Shown here in pieces: positions 43,490-52,641 of a DNA stretch of 64,000 nt. The position numbers and the translations under genes are program-made. Location: positions 1,936,461-2,000,460 of the forward strand of contig NZ_LT629731.1 in the NCBI RefSeq assembly GCF_900104575.1. Reading direction: 5' to 3'. Positions within the stretch are counted from its first letter, which is position 1; every line of letters starts with the position of its first letter. The notes beneath the pieces were generated by a model. It had not been told where the DNA came from, searched no databases, and worked only from the letters and a program-made list of their open reading frames with translations. The stretch comes from Bacillus tuaregi. Its GTDB lineage: Bacteria; Bacillota; Bacilli; Bacillales; Cytobacillaceae.

Positions 43490-44851
43490 ATGCTGGAGAA
43501 AAAGGAAATCATTGAAAATTATACCTATCAATACAGTCGTATTTTAAAGAAAAACAGTCAAATCGATCCAGAGTTATTTGATGAATATGGAGTAAAGCGC
43601 GGACTTAGAGACAAGAATGGCAGGGGGGTACTCGCAGGTCTCACGAAAATTTCAACTATCGAATCAACAGAAGAGCAGGATGGAAAAATTGTACCAATTG
43701 AAGGAAGGTTGTATTATCAGGGCTATCATATCCATGATTTAGTAAAGGGGTTTGTCAATAAGCGATATGGCTTTGAAGAGATCACGTATTTACTTTTATT
43801 TTCATCATTGCCTAATCAGGAAGAATTGTCTGCTTTTAGGGAGGTTCTTCGGGACTCTCGCAATCTGCCTAAAAACTTCACAAGAGATGTAATTATGAAA
43901 GCGCCTAGTCAAGACATTATGAATTCCTTGACAAAAAGTGTCCTGACCCTGGCATCCTATGATGAAAGAATTAATGATATGTCACTGGAAAACGTTCTTC
44001 GTCAATGTTTAATGCTGATTAGTGTTTTTCCCATGCTATGTGTATATGGCTACCATGCTTATAACCATTTTGAATGTGATGACAGTCTATACATTCACAG
44101 ACCGGATGAGAAGCTTTCGATGGCAGAAAATATTCTAAGAATGCTACGACCTAATAAACACTATACGGAGGTGGAGGCTAGGGTGCTGGACGTCGCCCTT
44201 GTGCTGCATATGGAGCATGGCGGCGGGAATAACTCAACCTTTACGACAAGAGTCGTATCCTCTGCTGGCTCTGATACCTACTCGGTAATTGCAGCAGCGC
44301 TTTCTTCATTAAAGGGGCCAAAGCATGGCGGGGCCAATATTAAGGTAGTCGAGATGATGCACAATATTAAAGCACATGTTTCCGACGTAAAGGATGAAGA
44401 GGAGATTAAAGCCTATTTAACCAAAATCCTCAATAAAGAGGTCTTTGATAAAAGAGGCCTAATCTATGGAATGGGTCATGCCGTATACTCCATTTCGGAC
44501 CCTCGTGAGCAGGTTTTTAGAGGCTTTGTCCAAAATCTAGCCGATGAAAAAGGTAGAAGTGAGGATTTTGAGCTCTATTCGATCGTTGAAAAAATGGCAC
44601 CGGAAGTGATTGCGCAGGAACGCCGTATCTATAAAGGAGTTAGTGCCAACGTCGATTTTTATAGCGGATTTGTATACAGCATGCTCGATATCCCAGTAGA
44701 GCTTTATACCCCTATTTTTGCGATGGCCAGGATTGTCGGCTGGAGCGCCCACCGTTTAGAGGAGCTCATTAACGTAGACAAAATTATCCGCCCAGCTTAT
44801 AAAAGCATTGGAGCAGAAAAACAATATATTGACATCGATCAGCGAAAATAA
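43490..44851 (+). CDS. Citrate/2-methylcitrate synthase family protein
   Basis: A 453-aa enzyme, longer than the usual 370-aa Bacillus CitZ. The catalytic set is visible: His in LHMEHGGGNNSTF, His in YGMGHAVYSISDPRE and Asp in VDFYSGFVYSMLDIP; LKGPKHGGANIKVVEMM is the CoA/oxaloacetate region. The N-terminal extension (about 1-60) precedes GRLYYQGYHIHDLV. It condenses acetyl-CoA or a homologue with an oxo acid. Long paralogues of this type occur in clostridia and some bacilli; the physiological substrate is not certain. ATG 43490 with GGGTGGGC upstream. Monocistronic with a long terminator. Confidence 0.85.
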   Translation: MLEKKEIIENYTYQYSRILKKNSQIDPELFDEYGVKRGLRDKNGRGVLAGLTKISTIESTEEQDGKIVPIEGRLYYQGYHIHDLVKGFVNKRYGFEEITYLLLFSSLPNQEELSAFREVLRDSRNLPKNFTRDVIMKAPSQDIMNSLTKSVLTLASYDERINDMSLENVLRQCLMLISVFPMLCVYGYHAYNHFECDDSLYIHRPDEKLSMAENILRMLRPNKHYTEVEARVLDVALVLHMEHGGGNNSTFTTRVVSSAGSDTYSVIAAALSSLKGPKHGGANIKVVEMMHNIKAHVSDVKDEEEIKAYLTKILNKEVFDKRGLIYGMGHAVYSISDPREQVFRGFVQNLADEKGRSEDFELYSIVEKMAPEVIAQERRIYKGVSANVDFYSGFVYSMLDIPVELYTPIFAMARIVGWSAHRLEELINVDKIIRPAYKSIGAEKQYIDIDQRK

Positions 44852-44933
44852 AGCAGGAGACGGTTCTTTTGTTTCTTTTTACAGTCATCAAAAAAAGAAG
44901 CAGAAGAACCTTCCCTGCTTTTACATTTATAGG
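44849..44933 (+). terminator. Long imperfect terminator hairpin
   Basis: AAGCAGG...GGTTCTTTTGTTTCTTTTT pairs with AAAAAGAAGCAGAAGAACC...CCTGCTTTTA, stem of about 25 bp with bulges. Confidence 0.75.
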
Positions 44934-44984
44934 AATAATTAAGGAAATCTAGTGCATTCTAAAGGTAAAAAAAGTGGTGAAATT

Positions 44985-46661
44985 ATGGGATTATTTCGCC
45001 GTCGTAGACAAAGGAATGTACGCCGCAGTGATGTTGTAAAAGAAATACCAAGCAAGGCCTTAGAGGAGAATGAAAAAGATAAATTGACAGGATCAATCGA
45101 GAGTACAGTTCTATTTATGCAGGATATGCTAGGTGATAGTGATGACTTTGTTGTCAAGCACTTCCAAATCTTTGGCCGTTTCCGTGCGGTTTTATTCTAT
45201 GTGAAAAACATAGCCGATTCTAACCGGATTAATAATGAAATATTGAAGTCTTTAATGTATGTACCGGAGCATTTAATGCAAAGGGAATGGGTTAAGCAAG
45301 AAATGTTAAATATCCTCGTAGAAGAAACCCTTTATGACAGTCAGACTAATCGGGAACAAAAGCTTGATCAACTAATAAATGTCATCCTGCGCGGAGAAAC
45401 TGTCATAGTCATGGAGGGCCAAACAGAAGCCATCCATATCGATACAAGGATGATTGAAAAACGCTCAATCAAATCGCCTGAAACAGAACAAGCGATTCTA
45501 GGGTCAAGGGAAAGTTTTATTGAAAGCATTGCCACTAATATTGCTTTGATTCGTGCCAGATTGCCGACCCCTGACCTTTGTATTAAAACAATGGAAATTG
45601 GTCGTTTAACGAAGTCAAAGGTTTCCATTTGTTATATGAAAGGAATTGCCGATGTAAAGCTAATCAAAGAAGTAGAGAAGAGATTATCAGAAATTGATAT
45701 CGATGTCATTTTGGATGTTGGGTATATCGAACAATTTATAGAAGATAATCCATTTTCTCCTTTCCCGCAAACACAAAGCACGGAAAGACCTGATAAAACG
45801 GTCGCTAATCTCGCTGAAGGCCGTGTCGCGATTTTAGTCGATGGTTCACCGTTTTCTCTCATCGTTCCTGTTGTATTTAATCAGTTTTATCAGACCTTTG
45901 ATGATTATTCTTCAAGGTTTCTCATGGGTAGCTTTGCTAGACTGGCCAGAATGCTAGCTTTAGTCTTTTCCCTTATCTTTCCCTCACTTTATGTATCGTT
46001 TATCTCTTTTAATCCTGAACTACTGCCAACCGAATTTGCTGTCGCCGTAGCAGGAGGTCGGGCCGGTGTTCCCTATCCAGCCGTGATAGAAGTGCTGATC
46101 ATTGAGGTTGCTATGGAGGTTCTGAGGGAGGCAACCGTCCGAATGCCGAAGCAGGTTGGCGGTGCCCTATCCATTGTAGGTGTCCTCGTTGTCGGGGAAG
46201 CCGCCGTCAATGCCGGTCTTGCCAGTCCCATCACCGTTGTTGTGATTGCCTTGACCTCTATCGGTTCCTTTGCAACACCAGCCTATGTGGCAGCTTTTGC
46301 CCTTCGAATGCTGCGGTTCCCAATCCTTTTTTTAGCAGGAATTTTTGGTCTTTACGGAGTCGTAATCGGAATCATCTTTATTTTTAACCATATGCTTTCG
46401 TTAAAATCCTTTGGCGTACCTTATATGTCACCCGTATCACCCGGAAACTCTCAGGGCTTGAAGGATATTATTATTAGAAGTCCATTATGGTGGATGTCAA
46501 AACGACCTGTTTTTCTTCACCCATCCAATCGTGACAGGCTGGGAGAAGTGAAAAATAAAGTGTTACAGCATAGTAAAGTTGGAAATGACCAACGGGAGGA
46601 AGCACAGAATGGAGGAGACAAAAGAGGTCACAACGGTTCAAGCGGCGACAACCCTAATTAG
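44985..46661 (+). CDS. Spore germination receptor A subunit (GerAA family)
   Basis: About 558 aa. A basic N terminus (GLFRRRRQRNVRR) is followed by the GerA cytosolic domain (about 20-290, with ILRGETVIVMEGQ and the AEGRVAILVDGSPFSLIVP motif) and four to five membrane helices (about 300-500). A Asn/Gly/Asp-rich tail ends it. It forms a nutrient receptor with the B and C subunits in the inner spore membrane. ATG 44985 after AGTGGTGA is preferred; GTG 44952 after AAGGAAAT is possible. The next gene starts inside this one (53-bp overlap). Confidence 0.92.
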   Translation: MGLFRRRRQRNVRRSDVVKEIPSKALEENEKDKLTGSIESTVLFMQDMLGDSDDFVVKHFQIFGRFRAVLFYVKNIADSNRINNEILKSLMYVPEHLMQREWVKQEMLNILVEETLYDSQTNREQKLDQLINVILRGETVIVMEGQTEAIHIDTRMIEKRSIKSPETEQAILGSRESFIESIATNIALIRARLPTPDLCIKTMEIGRLTKSKVSICYMKGIADVKLIKEVEKRLSEIDIDVILDVGYIEQFIEDNPFSPFPQTQSTERPDKTVANLAEGRVAILVDGSPFSLIVPVVFNQFYQTFDDYSSRFLMGSFARLARMLALVFSLIFPSLYVSFISFNPELLPTEFAVAVAGGRAGVPYPAVIEVLIIEVAMEVLREATVRMPKQVGGALSIVGVLVVGEAAVNAGLASPITVVVIALTSIGSFATPAYVAAFALRMLRFPILFLAGIFGLYGVVIGIIFIFNHMLSLKSFGVPYMSPVSPGNSQGLKDIIIRSPLWWMSKRPVFLHPSNRDRLGEVKNKVLQHSKVGNDQREEAQNGGDKRGHNGSSGDNPN

Positions 46662-47712
46662 TACGATCATTGGCGTAGGTGTACTGCCGCTGCCGTTATT
46701 TGCTGTAAGGGCAGGGGAGACAGGAGCTCCGTTTATTACACTTTTAGGAATTGGGATCGCAGTACTTGGCTTATTGATTGTCACAAAGCTGGGGATTCGA
46801 CATTCAGATCAAACAATTATTACCTACAGTGAAGACATTATTGGAAAATGGCTAGGTAGATTCTTTAGCCTTTTTGTTATTCTGTTTTTTACCATTTTAA
46901 CCGCTCTTGCTGCACGTGAATTTGGGGCAGTCGTTATCACGGCTGTATTACTTGAAACCCCTTTAGAGGTAACGGTCCTCGTGATGCTCTTGTTAGCGGC
47001 CATTAGTGCAAGAAATTCGATGAATACCTTTGCTTATATACACAATTTTTACATTCCCATCATATTAGCACCGGTATTAATTATTGTCGCTTTATCACTA
47101 AAGAATGCCAATTTCCTTTACGTTCGGCCGATAATCGCTAGCGGGTTCCGGGATAGCTTTTATGGTGCCTTAACCATCGCTGCCTTATTTCAAGGGTCCT
47201 TTATTATGACATTATTGATACCGTCCATGAAAAAACCTCAATCAGCTATGAAAGCCGGCTTGTGGGCGATTTTTATTTCCGGTGGATTATATTTATTAAT
47301 TGTTCTAGCAACTGTGGCGATTTTTGGAGCAGAAGAAATGAAAAAACTCTATTGGCCGACATTAGAGCTGGCTCGAACAACTTCGTTACCAGGAAATATA
47401 TTACAGCGATTGGATGTTATCTTTATTTCCGTCTGGGTTATTGCTGTATTTACAACGATATTTGCCAGTTATTTCTTAACTATTCATTCGATTAAGCAGT
47501 TATTTCGTTTACAGGATCATAAAATGCTTGCTTATTTTATGCTTCCTTTTATCTTTGTTTTAGCTATGATCCCACAAAATATTGTCCAAATGTATGAAGT
47601 TATTAAAATGATTGGACGTGCAGGTTTAATGGTTACTATCCTATATCCTATGCTTTTATTCCTTGTAGATGTGATGAAAAGGAAGAGGAGGAAAAAGAGT
47701 GAAGCCACATAA
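46609..47712 (+). CDS. Spore germination receptor B subunit (GerAB family permease)
   Basis: A 367-aa APC-superfamily membrane protein with ten helices, the probable ligand-binding part of the germinant receptor. Family features include TTLISTIIGVGVLPLPLFAV in TM1 and SARNSMNTFAYIHNFYIPII in mid-protein. ATG 46609 follows GGGAGGAAG, overlapping the end of the A subunit gene; GTG of the C subunit overlaps its own end by 14 bp, so the three are translationally coupled. The germinant cannot be deduced. Confidence 0.92.
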   Translation: MEETKEVTTVQAATTLISTIIGVGVLPLPLFAVRAGETGAPFITLLGIGIAVLGLLIVTKLGIRHSDQTIITYSEDIIGKWLGRFFSLFVILFFTILTALAAREFGAVVITAVLLETPLEVTVLVMLLLAAISARNSMNTFAYIHNFYIPIILAPVLIIVALSLKNANFLYVRPIIASGFRDSFYGALTIAALFQGSFIMTLLIPSMKKPQSAMKAGLWAIFISGGLYLLIVLATVAIFGAEEMKKLYWPTLELARTTSLPGNILQRLDVIFISVWVIAVFTTIFASYFLTIHSIKQLFRLQDHKMLAYFMLPFIFVLAMIPQNIVQMYEVIKMIGRAGLMVTILYPMLLFLVDVMKRKRRKKSEAT

Positions 47713-48928
47713 ATATAGCTGGAAAAAGTATGTAGTATTATTTTCTGTATTTTTCCTTCTATTACCTCTACTAACAGGGTGTTGGGATAGCCGTGAAATT
47801 GAAAAACGCGCTACGATATTAGCAATTGGTATTGACATGGCTGAACCCGGTGCAGAAAATCGGGAGGAGGAAGTAAGTCATTCGAAAAAAAATATTCCGA
47901 TTCATGATGAGCAAATGATCGAGTTAAGTGCCCAAATTGCCATTCCAGGGCGTATTCCGCTTGGTCCTGAAATCGGCGGCGGAGAGCAAAATCCTGTATT
48001 AGTTGTACGTGTCATTGGTCATACGATTGAAGACTGTCTCCTGACCATTCAACAGGAGGTGGCTGAGCAAATCTTTTTAGGACATTTACGATTAATCATT
48101 TTGAATGAACAGGTGGCTAGAGAAGGCGTAAGTCGTTTTAATGATTATTTAAGACGTAATCCGCGAATCCGTCGAACAGCTTCCTTAGTGATATCAAAGG
48201 AAAAGGCCTTAACGTATATGAAGCTAAAGCCGGAGCTTGAGCGTGTTCCATCCCTATATTTAGCGGAAATGGTTGATAGTTTAATCCAGCTAGGGAAGTT
48301 TCCTCCCTCCTTTATCGGTTTGTTTTGGAGTACTCTCTCCAGTCAGGGTCAGGAAGGCTATTTGCCATACTTTCAAATTAAAGGAAAATCAAATATTCAA
48401 ATTAACGGACTTGCCTATTTCAAGGATGATAAAATGGTTGGAAAAACCACACCGAACCAGATTGGAATTTTTATGGCAGGAATTGGGGCTGGAAAAGGCG
48501 GTTATGGTGTGATGTTAAAAATACCAGAAATGGAACAAACAGCACTAGTCAGGGCGGTTGAACGAAAAACGAAGCTAAAACCAGTTTTTAAAAATGGAAA
48601 ACCTCATGTTACATTAAAGGTCCATTATGAATGTGAAATGGAAGAGGTGGAAAGCACCACCTCCTCTAACATAGGAGAAAAAGACCTTAAAAAATTGGAA
48701 AAGGGATTTTCTGAGGATATCGTCCAAAATTTGGAGGAATTAATCAAGGAAACGCAAAAGGAAAAGTCCGATGTTTTCGGGTTTGGTGAGCATTTTCGAG
48801 CAAAGCACCCGAAATATTGGAAAGAAAAGGTTAAAACAAAAGAGCGATGGCGTGAGATTTATGGTGACCTTTCGTATGATATAAAAGTCACAACCTATAT
48901 TCGCCGTACTGGGATGAAAGCCAAATAG
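47699..48928 (+). CDS. Spore germination receptor C subunit (Ger(x)C lipoprotein)
   Basis: A 409-aa lipoprotein. The signal peptide ends at LLTGC with C28 as the lipidated residue, followed directly by the family hallmark WDSREIEKRA. N-terminal half (about 35-210) and C-terminal Ger(x)C domain (about 220-400) are complete. It starts with GTG 47699 inside the B subunit gene, with AAGAGGAGG upstream. Residues 55-75 hold an extra Glu/Ser/Lys-rich insertion. Completes the A-B-C receptor. Confidence 0.92.
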   Translation: MKPHKYSWKKYVVLFSVFFLLLPLLTGCWDSREIEKRATILAIGIDMAEPGAENREEEVSHSKKNIPIHDEQMIELSAQIAIPGRIPLGPEIGGGEQNPVLVVRVIGHTIEDCLLTIQQEVAEQIFLGHLRLIILNEQVAREGVSRFNDYLRRNPRIRRTASLVISKEKALTYMKLKPELERVPSLYLAEMVDSLIQLGKFPPSFIGLFWSTLSSQGQEGYLPYFQIKGKSNIQINGLAYFKDDKMVGKTTPNQIGIFMAGIGAGKGGYGVMLKIPEMEQTALVRAVERKTKLKPVFKNGKPHVTLKVHYECEMEEVESTTSSNIGEKDLKKLEKGFSEDIVQNLEELIKETQKEKSDVFGFGEHFRAKHPKYWKEKVKTKERWREIYGDLSYDIKVTTYIRRTGMKAK

Positions 48929-48945
48929 AAAGGAAATAAGATTAC

Positions 48946-49146
48946 ATGATGTTAGGATTCCTCGGATATGCCGTTCTTGTTTTTGAAGTAACCGGTTTCT
49001 TATTACTGCTAGAGGATGTAAGAGCCTACAAAAATGCCCAATTAAAAAAAGAAAAAACAACTGCCATCCTATTAGGCTGGACCAACATCTCATTAGGATT
49101 CTTAATCTTCCTCTCCAATTGGATTTATCAACAGGTATCCTGGTAA
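48946..49146 (+). CDS. Small membrane protein of the germination operon (CLC_0170-like)
   Basis: A 66-aa protein with two transmembrane helices (about 3-22 and 41-62) separated by a charged loop (EDVRAYKNAQLKKEKTT). It begins 17 bp after the C subunit gene, preceded by AAAGGAAAT, so is the fourth gene of the operon. Similar small proteins, such as GerD-like or CLC_0170 family members, accompany ger operons; their role is not established. Start could be either of two adjacent ATGs. Confidence 0.7.
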   Translation: MMLGFLGYAVLVFEVTGFLLLLEDVRAYKNAQLKKEKTTAILLGWTNISLGFLIFLSNWIYQQVSW

Positions 49147-49181
49147 ATAGGGGAGGATGTCACTATCATTTGGATTAATCA

Positions 49182-49220
49182 AAAGGGAAGGGAGGCGTTA
49201 GAAGCTTCCCTCTGTTCTTT
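49182..49220 (+). terminator. Terminator of the germination operon
   Basis: GGGAAG...CTTCCC stem within a purine-rich repeat, followed by CTGTTCTTTT. Confidence 0.6.
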
Positions 49221-49369
49221 TATGAATAATTGCTTAAATAGGTGTTCATCCTGTTTACCTTTATGATAGTTTGATGGTACAGTCATTAATAAGAACATTA
49301 TGGATATTTTTTATATTGAATATAGTACTATATGCAGAATACCACTGAATAAAGTTCAAAAACTCACAT

Positions 49370-50473
49370 ATGCAAGAAATTACTATGGAGTTGACGATTT
49401 TGATGAATAATGTCATAAAAGATTTACATCATAAACGATATGAATGGGCTTTACATGCAAAAAAAGAATTCCTTGATCAATTTGTGCGCTTAGATGTGGA
49501 GAAGGTTCATTTATTACATCCTGTACAAGAAAAAAACAGGAGTTCCGATTATTTATGGCCGTTTTTAAGCTTAACGAATTGCTTTAAGCTAGTTGAAAGT
49601 GAGAGACAGCAGGAGAATGAGAAAAATAAAAAGGATTTAGAGAAGCTGGAACAAATGATTTCTGAAAAAAAGACCTTGCTGAACGAGAAATTGAACTTTT
49701 TTCACATGAAGAATCACGAATTTTCAAGTAAAATAGAGAAATATCATGAGTTATTAGCAGATATAGAAGCGGTCCTTCAAGAAATGAAAAACGTAGATAG
49801 AGAATATGTGAAGTATTTCTTGAACTATGACGTAAAACAAAAAAAGGCAAGTATTCTAAATCAACAAGCTATAAAACTGCAAATCACAATGGAAAAGAAG
49901 TTAGAAAATCAGCTTACAGGAATAATAGAAAGGGCAGACCGCTTTCACTTGGTGCAGGACAGCCATTTAAGGCTACCTAAGCTCGAGCCGATTCCGAAAA
50001 TCCACCAAAAAATGGACTCCTATTGGTTAAAAAGCCGATATGATAGGGCATATAATCATTTATTTGACAATGCAATGAAATGGGTAGAGCAAATGTATAT
50101 GGCATATAGTGAAGTTTTAGCCCCTGTATTAAATGAGGCTTTCATGCAACGCAATCAACTATTGAATGAAGCAGAAGCTTTACAATTGGAGAAAGAAGAA
50201 AATATAACCAACATACAGATTGATCTGTCCGCTATGGAGGCAAAACGAGAAATATTATGTGAAAAGCATTCACATGTGAATCGATTGTGGGAACAGGATT
50301 ATCAGCATGCCAAGCAGCTTCAACGGTATTTTATGAAGCATTGGCTCCTATACAAGAAAAAACTCCAACAGCAGCTGTTAACAGATAATCCAGAGGAATG
50401 CTGGGCAGCTTTTCAATATTTGCAGCTTTTGCAGCAGGATGGTGAAAACATTATTGAAACTATAAATATATGA
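49370..50473 (+). CDS. Coiled-coil protein of unknown function (first of a pair)
   Basis: A 367-aa soluble protein, not recognised. Residues about 75-140 and 245-300 are heptad-rich coiled coils (ESERQQENEKNKKDLEKLEQ); the middle (about 190-225, LPKLEPIPKIHQKMDSYWLK) is a Pro/Lys-rich segment. No signal peptide or membrane helix. The start is uncertain: ATG 49370 lacks a good Shine-Dalgarno, and ATG 49385 or 49403 are alternatives. The next gene begins 10 bp after its stop and is also coiled coil, so the two proteins probably form one complex. Confidence 0.65.
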   Translation: MQEITMELTILMNNVIKDLHHKRYEWALHAKKEFLDQFVRLDVEKVHLLHPVQEKNRSSDYLWPFLSLTNCFKLVESERQQENEKNKKDLEKLEQMISEKKTLLNEKLNFFHMKNHEFSSKIEKYHELLADIEAVLQEMKNVDREYVKYFLNYDVKQKKASILNQQAIKLQITMEKKLENQLTGIIERADRFHLVQDSHLRLPKLEPIPKIHQKMDSYWLKSRYDRAYNHLFDNAMKWVEQMYMAYSEVLAPVLNEAFMQRNQLLNEAEALQLEKEENITNIQIDLSAMEAKREILCEKHSHVNRLWEQDYQHAKQLQRYFMKHWLLYKKKLQQQLLTDNPEECWAAFQYLQLLQQDGENIIETINI

Positions 50474-50483
50474 GGGGATCATA

Positions 50484-51461
50484 ATGGTTAATACCGATTT
50501 ACCAACAAAAAAGGAATATGAAGAGGCAGTTAATGAGCTAAAAAAGTTAAATGATGAGCTTTTTTATGATGATTTTAAAATAAAAATAAAACAGCTGGAA
50601 AATCATGTAGAGCATTTGACAAATAACCACATTCAAGGCTTTAAAAATGAAGCAGGAAACCTGATTAGTCAAGCAGATGATTTATTCCGTCGACTTGAAG
50701 GCCAGCGGATTGAAATCGAGAGTTTAGTAGAGTCTCAACAGCAAACTATCATTCAAGCAAACCAGGACTTCATTGAAAACGAAAGAACGCAACTCCTGTC
50801 CGTTTATGAAAGGCTCCAAAACAGTATAGGCGAATTTACAGAGCATAGTCAGGCTCTGCAGCAGAACATCGAAAAGAATAATAAGGAATTAATCTCTGAA
50901 GCGATTAAGGCCGTATCAACTGTCTCAGATCATATTAACGAGTTTATTCAAAAGCTGTCCTTAGCAGACGAAAAAAACAAGGAATTTATTGAGCAAAATC
51001 GAGCCTATGTCGCTCTCACGAAAAAACAAATTGCTGAAACAGAAGAAAAATTAACCATCATGGGGGAAACGCTTCAGCAGATGGATGAGCGCTGGGAAGA
51101 GCTGTTCAAGTCCTATGAAAAAAAGTATCAAATCCATGAACAAGCGTTGAAAAATTTGTTGGTAGTCCGCGAGGAAGCCTTAATTAACAAAGTAACACAG
51201 CTTCTTGAAAACTGGAGTATACAGCAATATCACCATGATGAAAATCATAAATCCGAAATCTTAGATTGGCATGAACAGGTGGCAGCCCAAATAAAGGTCC
51301 AAAACAAACAAAACGAAAACCTGCTAGAAACCATAAAAACCAATCTGTCCAGCAAGGCTGATTTGGCAAAGGCAGAGAAAAAACAGTCCCTCAAAACGAA
51401 TATCCTGCTAGCAGCCGTCGCAATCGAAGCACTTCTCATCGGCCTACAGTTTTTCATGTAA
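50484..51461 (+). CDS. C-terminally anchored coiled-coil protein (second of a pair)
   Basis: A 325-aa protein with almost continuous coiled coil (about 10-290) and a single C-terminal membrane helix (about 303-323, LKTNILLAAVAIEALLIGLQ) leaving almost no residues outside: a tail-anchored topology with the coil in the cytosol. ATG 50484 follows GAGGGG. Immediately after the soluble coiled-coil partner. The layout recalls membrane scaffold or polarity factors and some abortive defence pairs, but no catalytic domain is present. Function unknown. Confidence 0.65.
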   Translation: MVNTDLPTKKEYEEAVNELKKLNDELFYDDFKIKIKQLENHVEHLTNNHIQGFKNEAGNLISQADDLFRRLEGQRIEIESLVESQQQTIIQANQDFIENERTQLLSVYERLQNSIGEFTEHSQALQQNIEKNNKELISEAIKAVSTVSDHINEFIQKLSLADEKNKEFIEQNRAYVALTKKQIAETEEKLTIMGETLQQMDERWEELFKSYEKKYQIHEQALKNLLVVREEALINKVTQLLENWSIQQYHHDENHKSEILDWHEQVAAQIKVQNKQNENLLETIKTNLSSKADLAKAEKKQSLKTNILLAAVAIEALLIGLQFFM

Positions 51462-51486
51462 GGAAGCAGAGGGACGCCCATGCTTC

Positions 51487-51828
51487 CTAATGATGAAACC
51501 GTTTCTTTAGCTCGTATTTCATGGCGTCCTTCCAATATCGCATAAAGCCTTCTTTGAAACCGCCGTTTACTTTGACGTAGTAGTTATACTGGATAAAGAT
51601 ATCGTCTTTGATCGGCTCGAATATTTTTACGTTTTCTGCTCTTAGCTGTTGATTAGCCTGTTTTAGCTTTTTCAATGAAAGGTCTAATCTTTCTTGGAAA
51701 AAGGGAACTTGTGCAGTAGTCTTTTGTGTTGCTTCATTGAGACGTTTGGTCAGGATGTGCACTTCTAAGTCAAGATAGATTTTCTCATTAATTAGTTGTT
51801 CAAGCTCCTCAGATATATTTGCTTTCAT
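51487..51828 (-). CDS. Hypothetical coiled-coil protein (113 aa)
   Basis: Cytosolic protein with an N-terminal coiled coil (about 5-65, LEQLINEKIYLDLEVHILTK) and a basic C-terminal part (IQYNYYVKVNGGFKEGFMRYW, then KYELKKRFHH). ATG 51828 has AGGTGA 5 nt upstream; GTG 51837 is less likely. Convergent with the coiled-coil pair; a GGAAGCA/TGCTTCC stem (51462-51487) lies between the two stops. Not assigned to a family. Confidence 0.65.
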   Translation of the reverse strand: MKANISEELEQLINEKIYLDLEVHILTKRLNEATQKTTAQVPFFQERLDLSLKKLKQANQQLRAENVKIFEPIKDDIFIQYNYYVKVNGGFKEGFMRYWKDAMKYELKKRFHH

Positions 51829-51977
51829 CCTATTCACCTAATAAGAACGTATGTTTGTATCTGTAGTATAATATAAATGGATGATAAAAACAAATCGATC
51901 GTCCTAATAAAGGCATGACTGTGCATCAAGTTTGGAGCAACCTGTAGAAGGGCTATTGTCTATCGTGTAGCTATCGA

Positions 51978-52247
51978 CTATGTGAGCTGTTCGAACGTAT
52001 TTCCCTCATCTGCTAGGTGCTCAAAGAAGCCAAGGGCATATTTGATTCCTTCTTCAATCTCTTTGGTTTCATAGCCAGCTAAATCTTCATGAAAAATATC
52101 TAATTTCGTACCAGTCAGTGAATAACCACTGTCCAGATTAATATCAAGTAAAACCTCATATCCAAGTTCAGTCTGCTTTACATCTATAATGTCATAATCA
52201 CGGATAGCGGTTCCTGTTTCGTAATGCACGGGTTCTAATTCAGACAT
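51978..52247 (-). CDS. Small acidic hypothetical protein (89 aa)
   Basis: A mostly beta, acidic protein with repeated Tyr-Asp elements (IRDYDIIDVKQTELGYEVLLDINLDSGYSL), starting at ATG 52247 behind AAGGAAGGA on the minus strand. No membrane segment or motif is recognised. Stands alone. Confidence 0.6.
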   Translation of the reverse strand: MSELEPVHYETGTAIRDYDIIDVKQTELGYEVLLDINLDSGYSLTGTKLDIFHEDLAGYETKEIEEGIKYALGFFEHLADEGNTFEQLT

Positions 52248-52289
52248 CCTGTTATCCTTCCTTTTTCTATGTTATTTGTGTTTTATGTA

Positions 52290-52466
52290 GATATTGCATA
52301 GGTACATATGGTATTGTTCCTGAAAATCTTCTATATATGCGAGAATCTTGTCGTTCAAATCGGGAAGATTACCCAAACACATATAGTCATGATTACATAC
52401 ATATATAGGGGTGGGTTTTAGTCATATAAGAAGAACCCTTTGACCGCATATTATATGCGGTTTTTT
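52290..52466 (+). ncRNA. Candidate small RNA ending in an orphan terminator
   Basis: A textbook plus-strand terminator (CCGCATA-TTA-TATGCGG then TTTTTT, 52444-52466) has no plus-strand gene upstream; the nearest ends at 51461 and everything between is on the minus strand. A TTGTTC box near 52313 and TATATA near 52331 are weak promoter candidates. The 5' boundary is a guess. Confidence 0.25.
52444..52466 (+). terminator. Orphan plus-strand intrinsic terminator
   Basis: Perfect 7-bp stem CCGCATA / TATGCGG, 3-nt loop, six T. Confidence 0.85.
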
Positions 52467-52515
52467 CACGTGCTTTTACCTATTGCTAGGAAAATACCTG
52501 CAACGAACAGAAAAA

Positions 52516-52631
52516 GGGCTGTCCTAAAAACTATGGTGCCGGCACCACTAGCCACACTATCCAATCTCTCTTTTCTATTTGACATTGGATATCAATCATA
52601 GATGGTCTACCTGACACCATAGGGGACAGCC
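52516..52631 (-). repeat. GTGTCAGG-family stem-loop, terminator of the amidase gene
   Basis: Outer arms GGCTGTCC / GGACAGCC and inner CTATGGTG / CACCATAG enclose an AT-rich centre. In minus-strand direction the outer stem is followed by CTTTTTC, 10 bp after the amidase stop, so the repeat doubles as its terminator. Confidence 0.7.
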
Positions 52632-52641
52632 TCTTGCTTAG

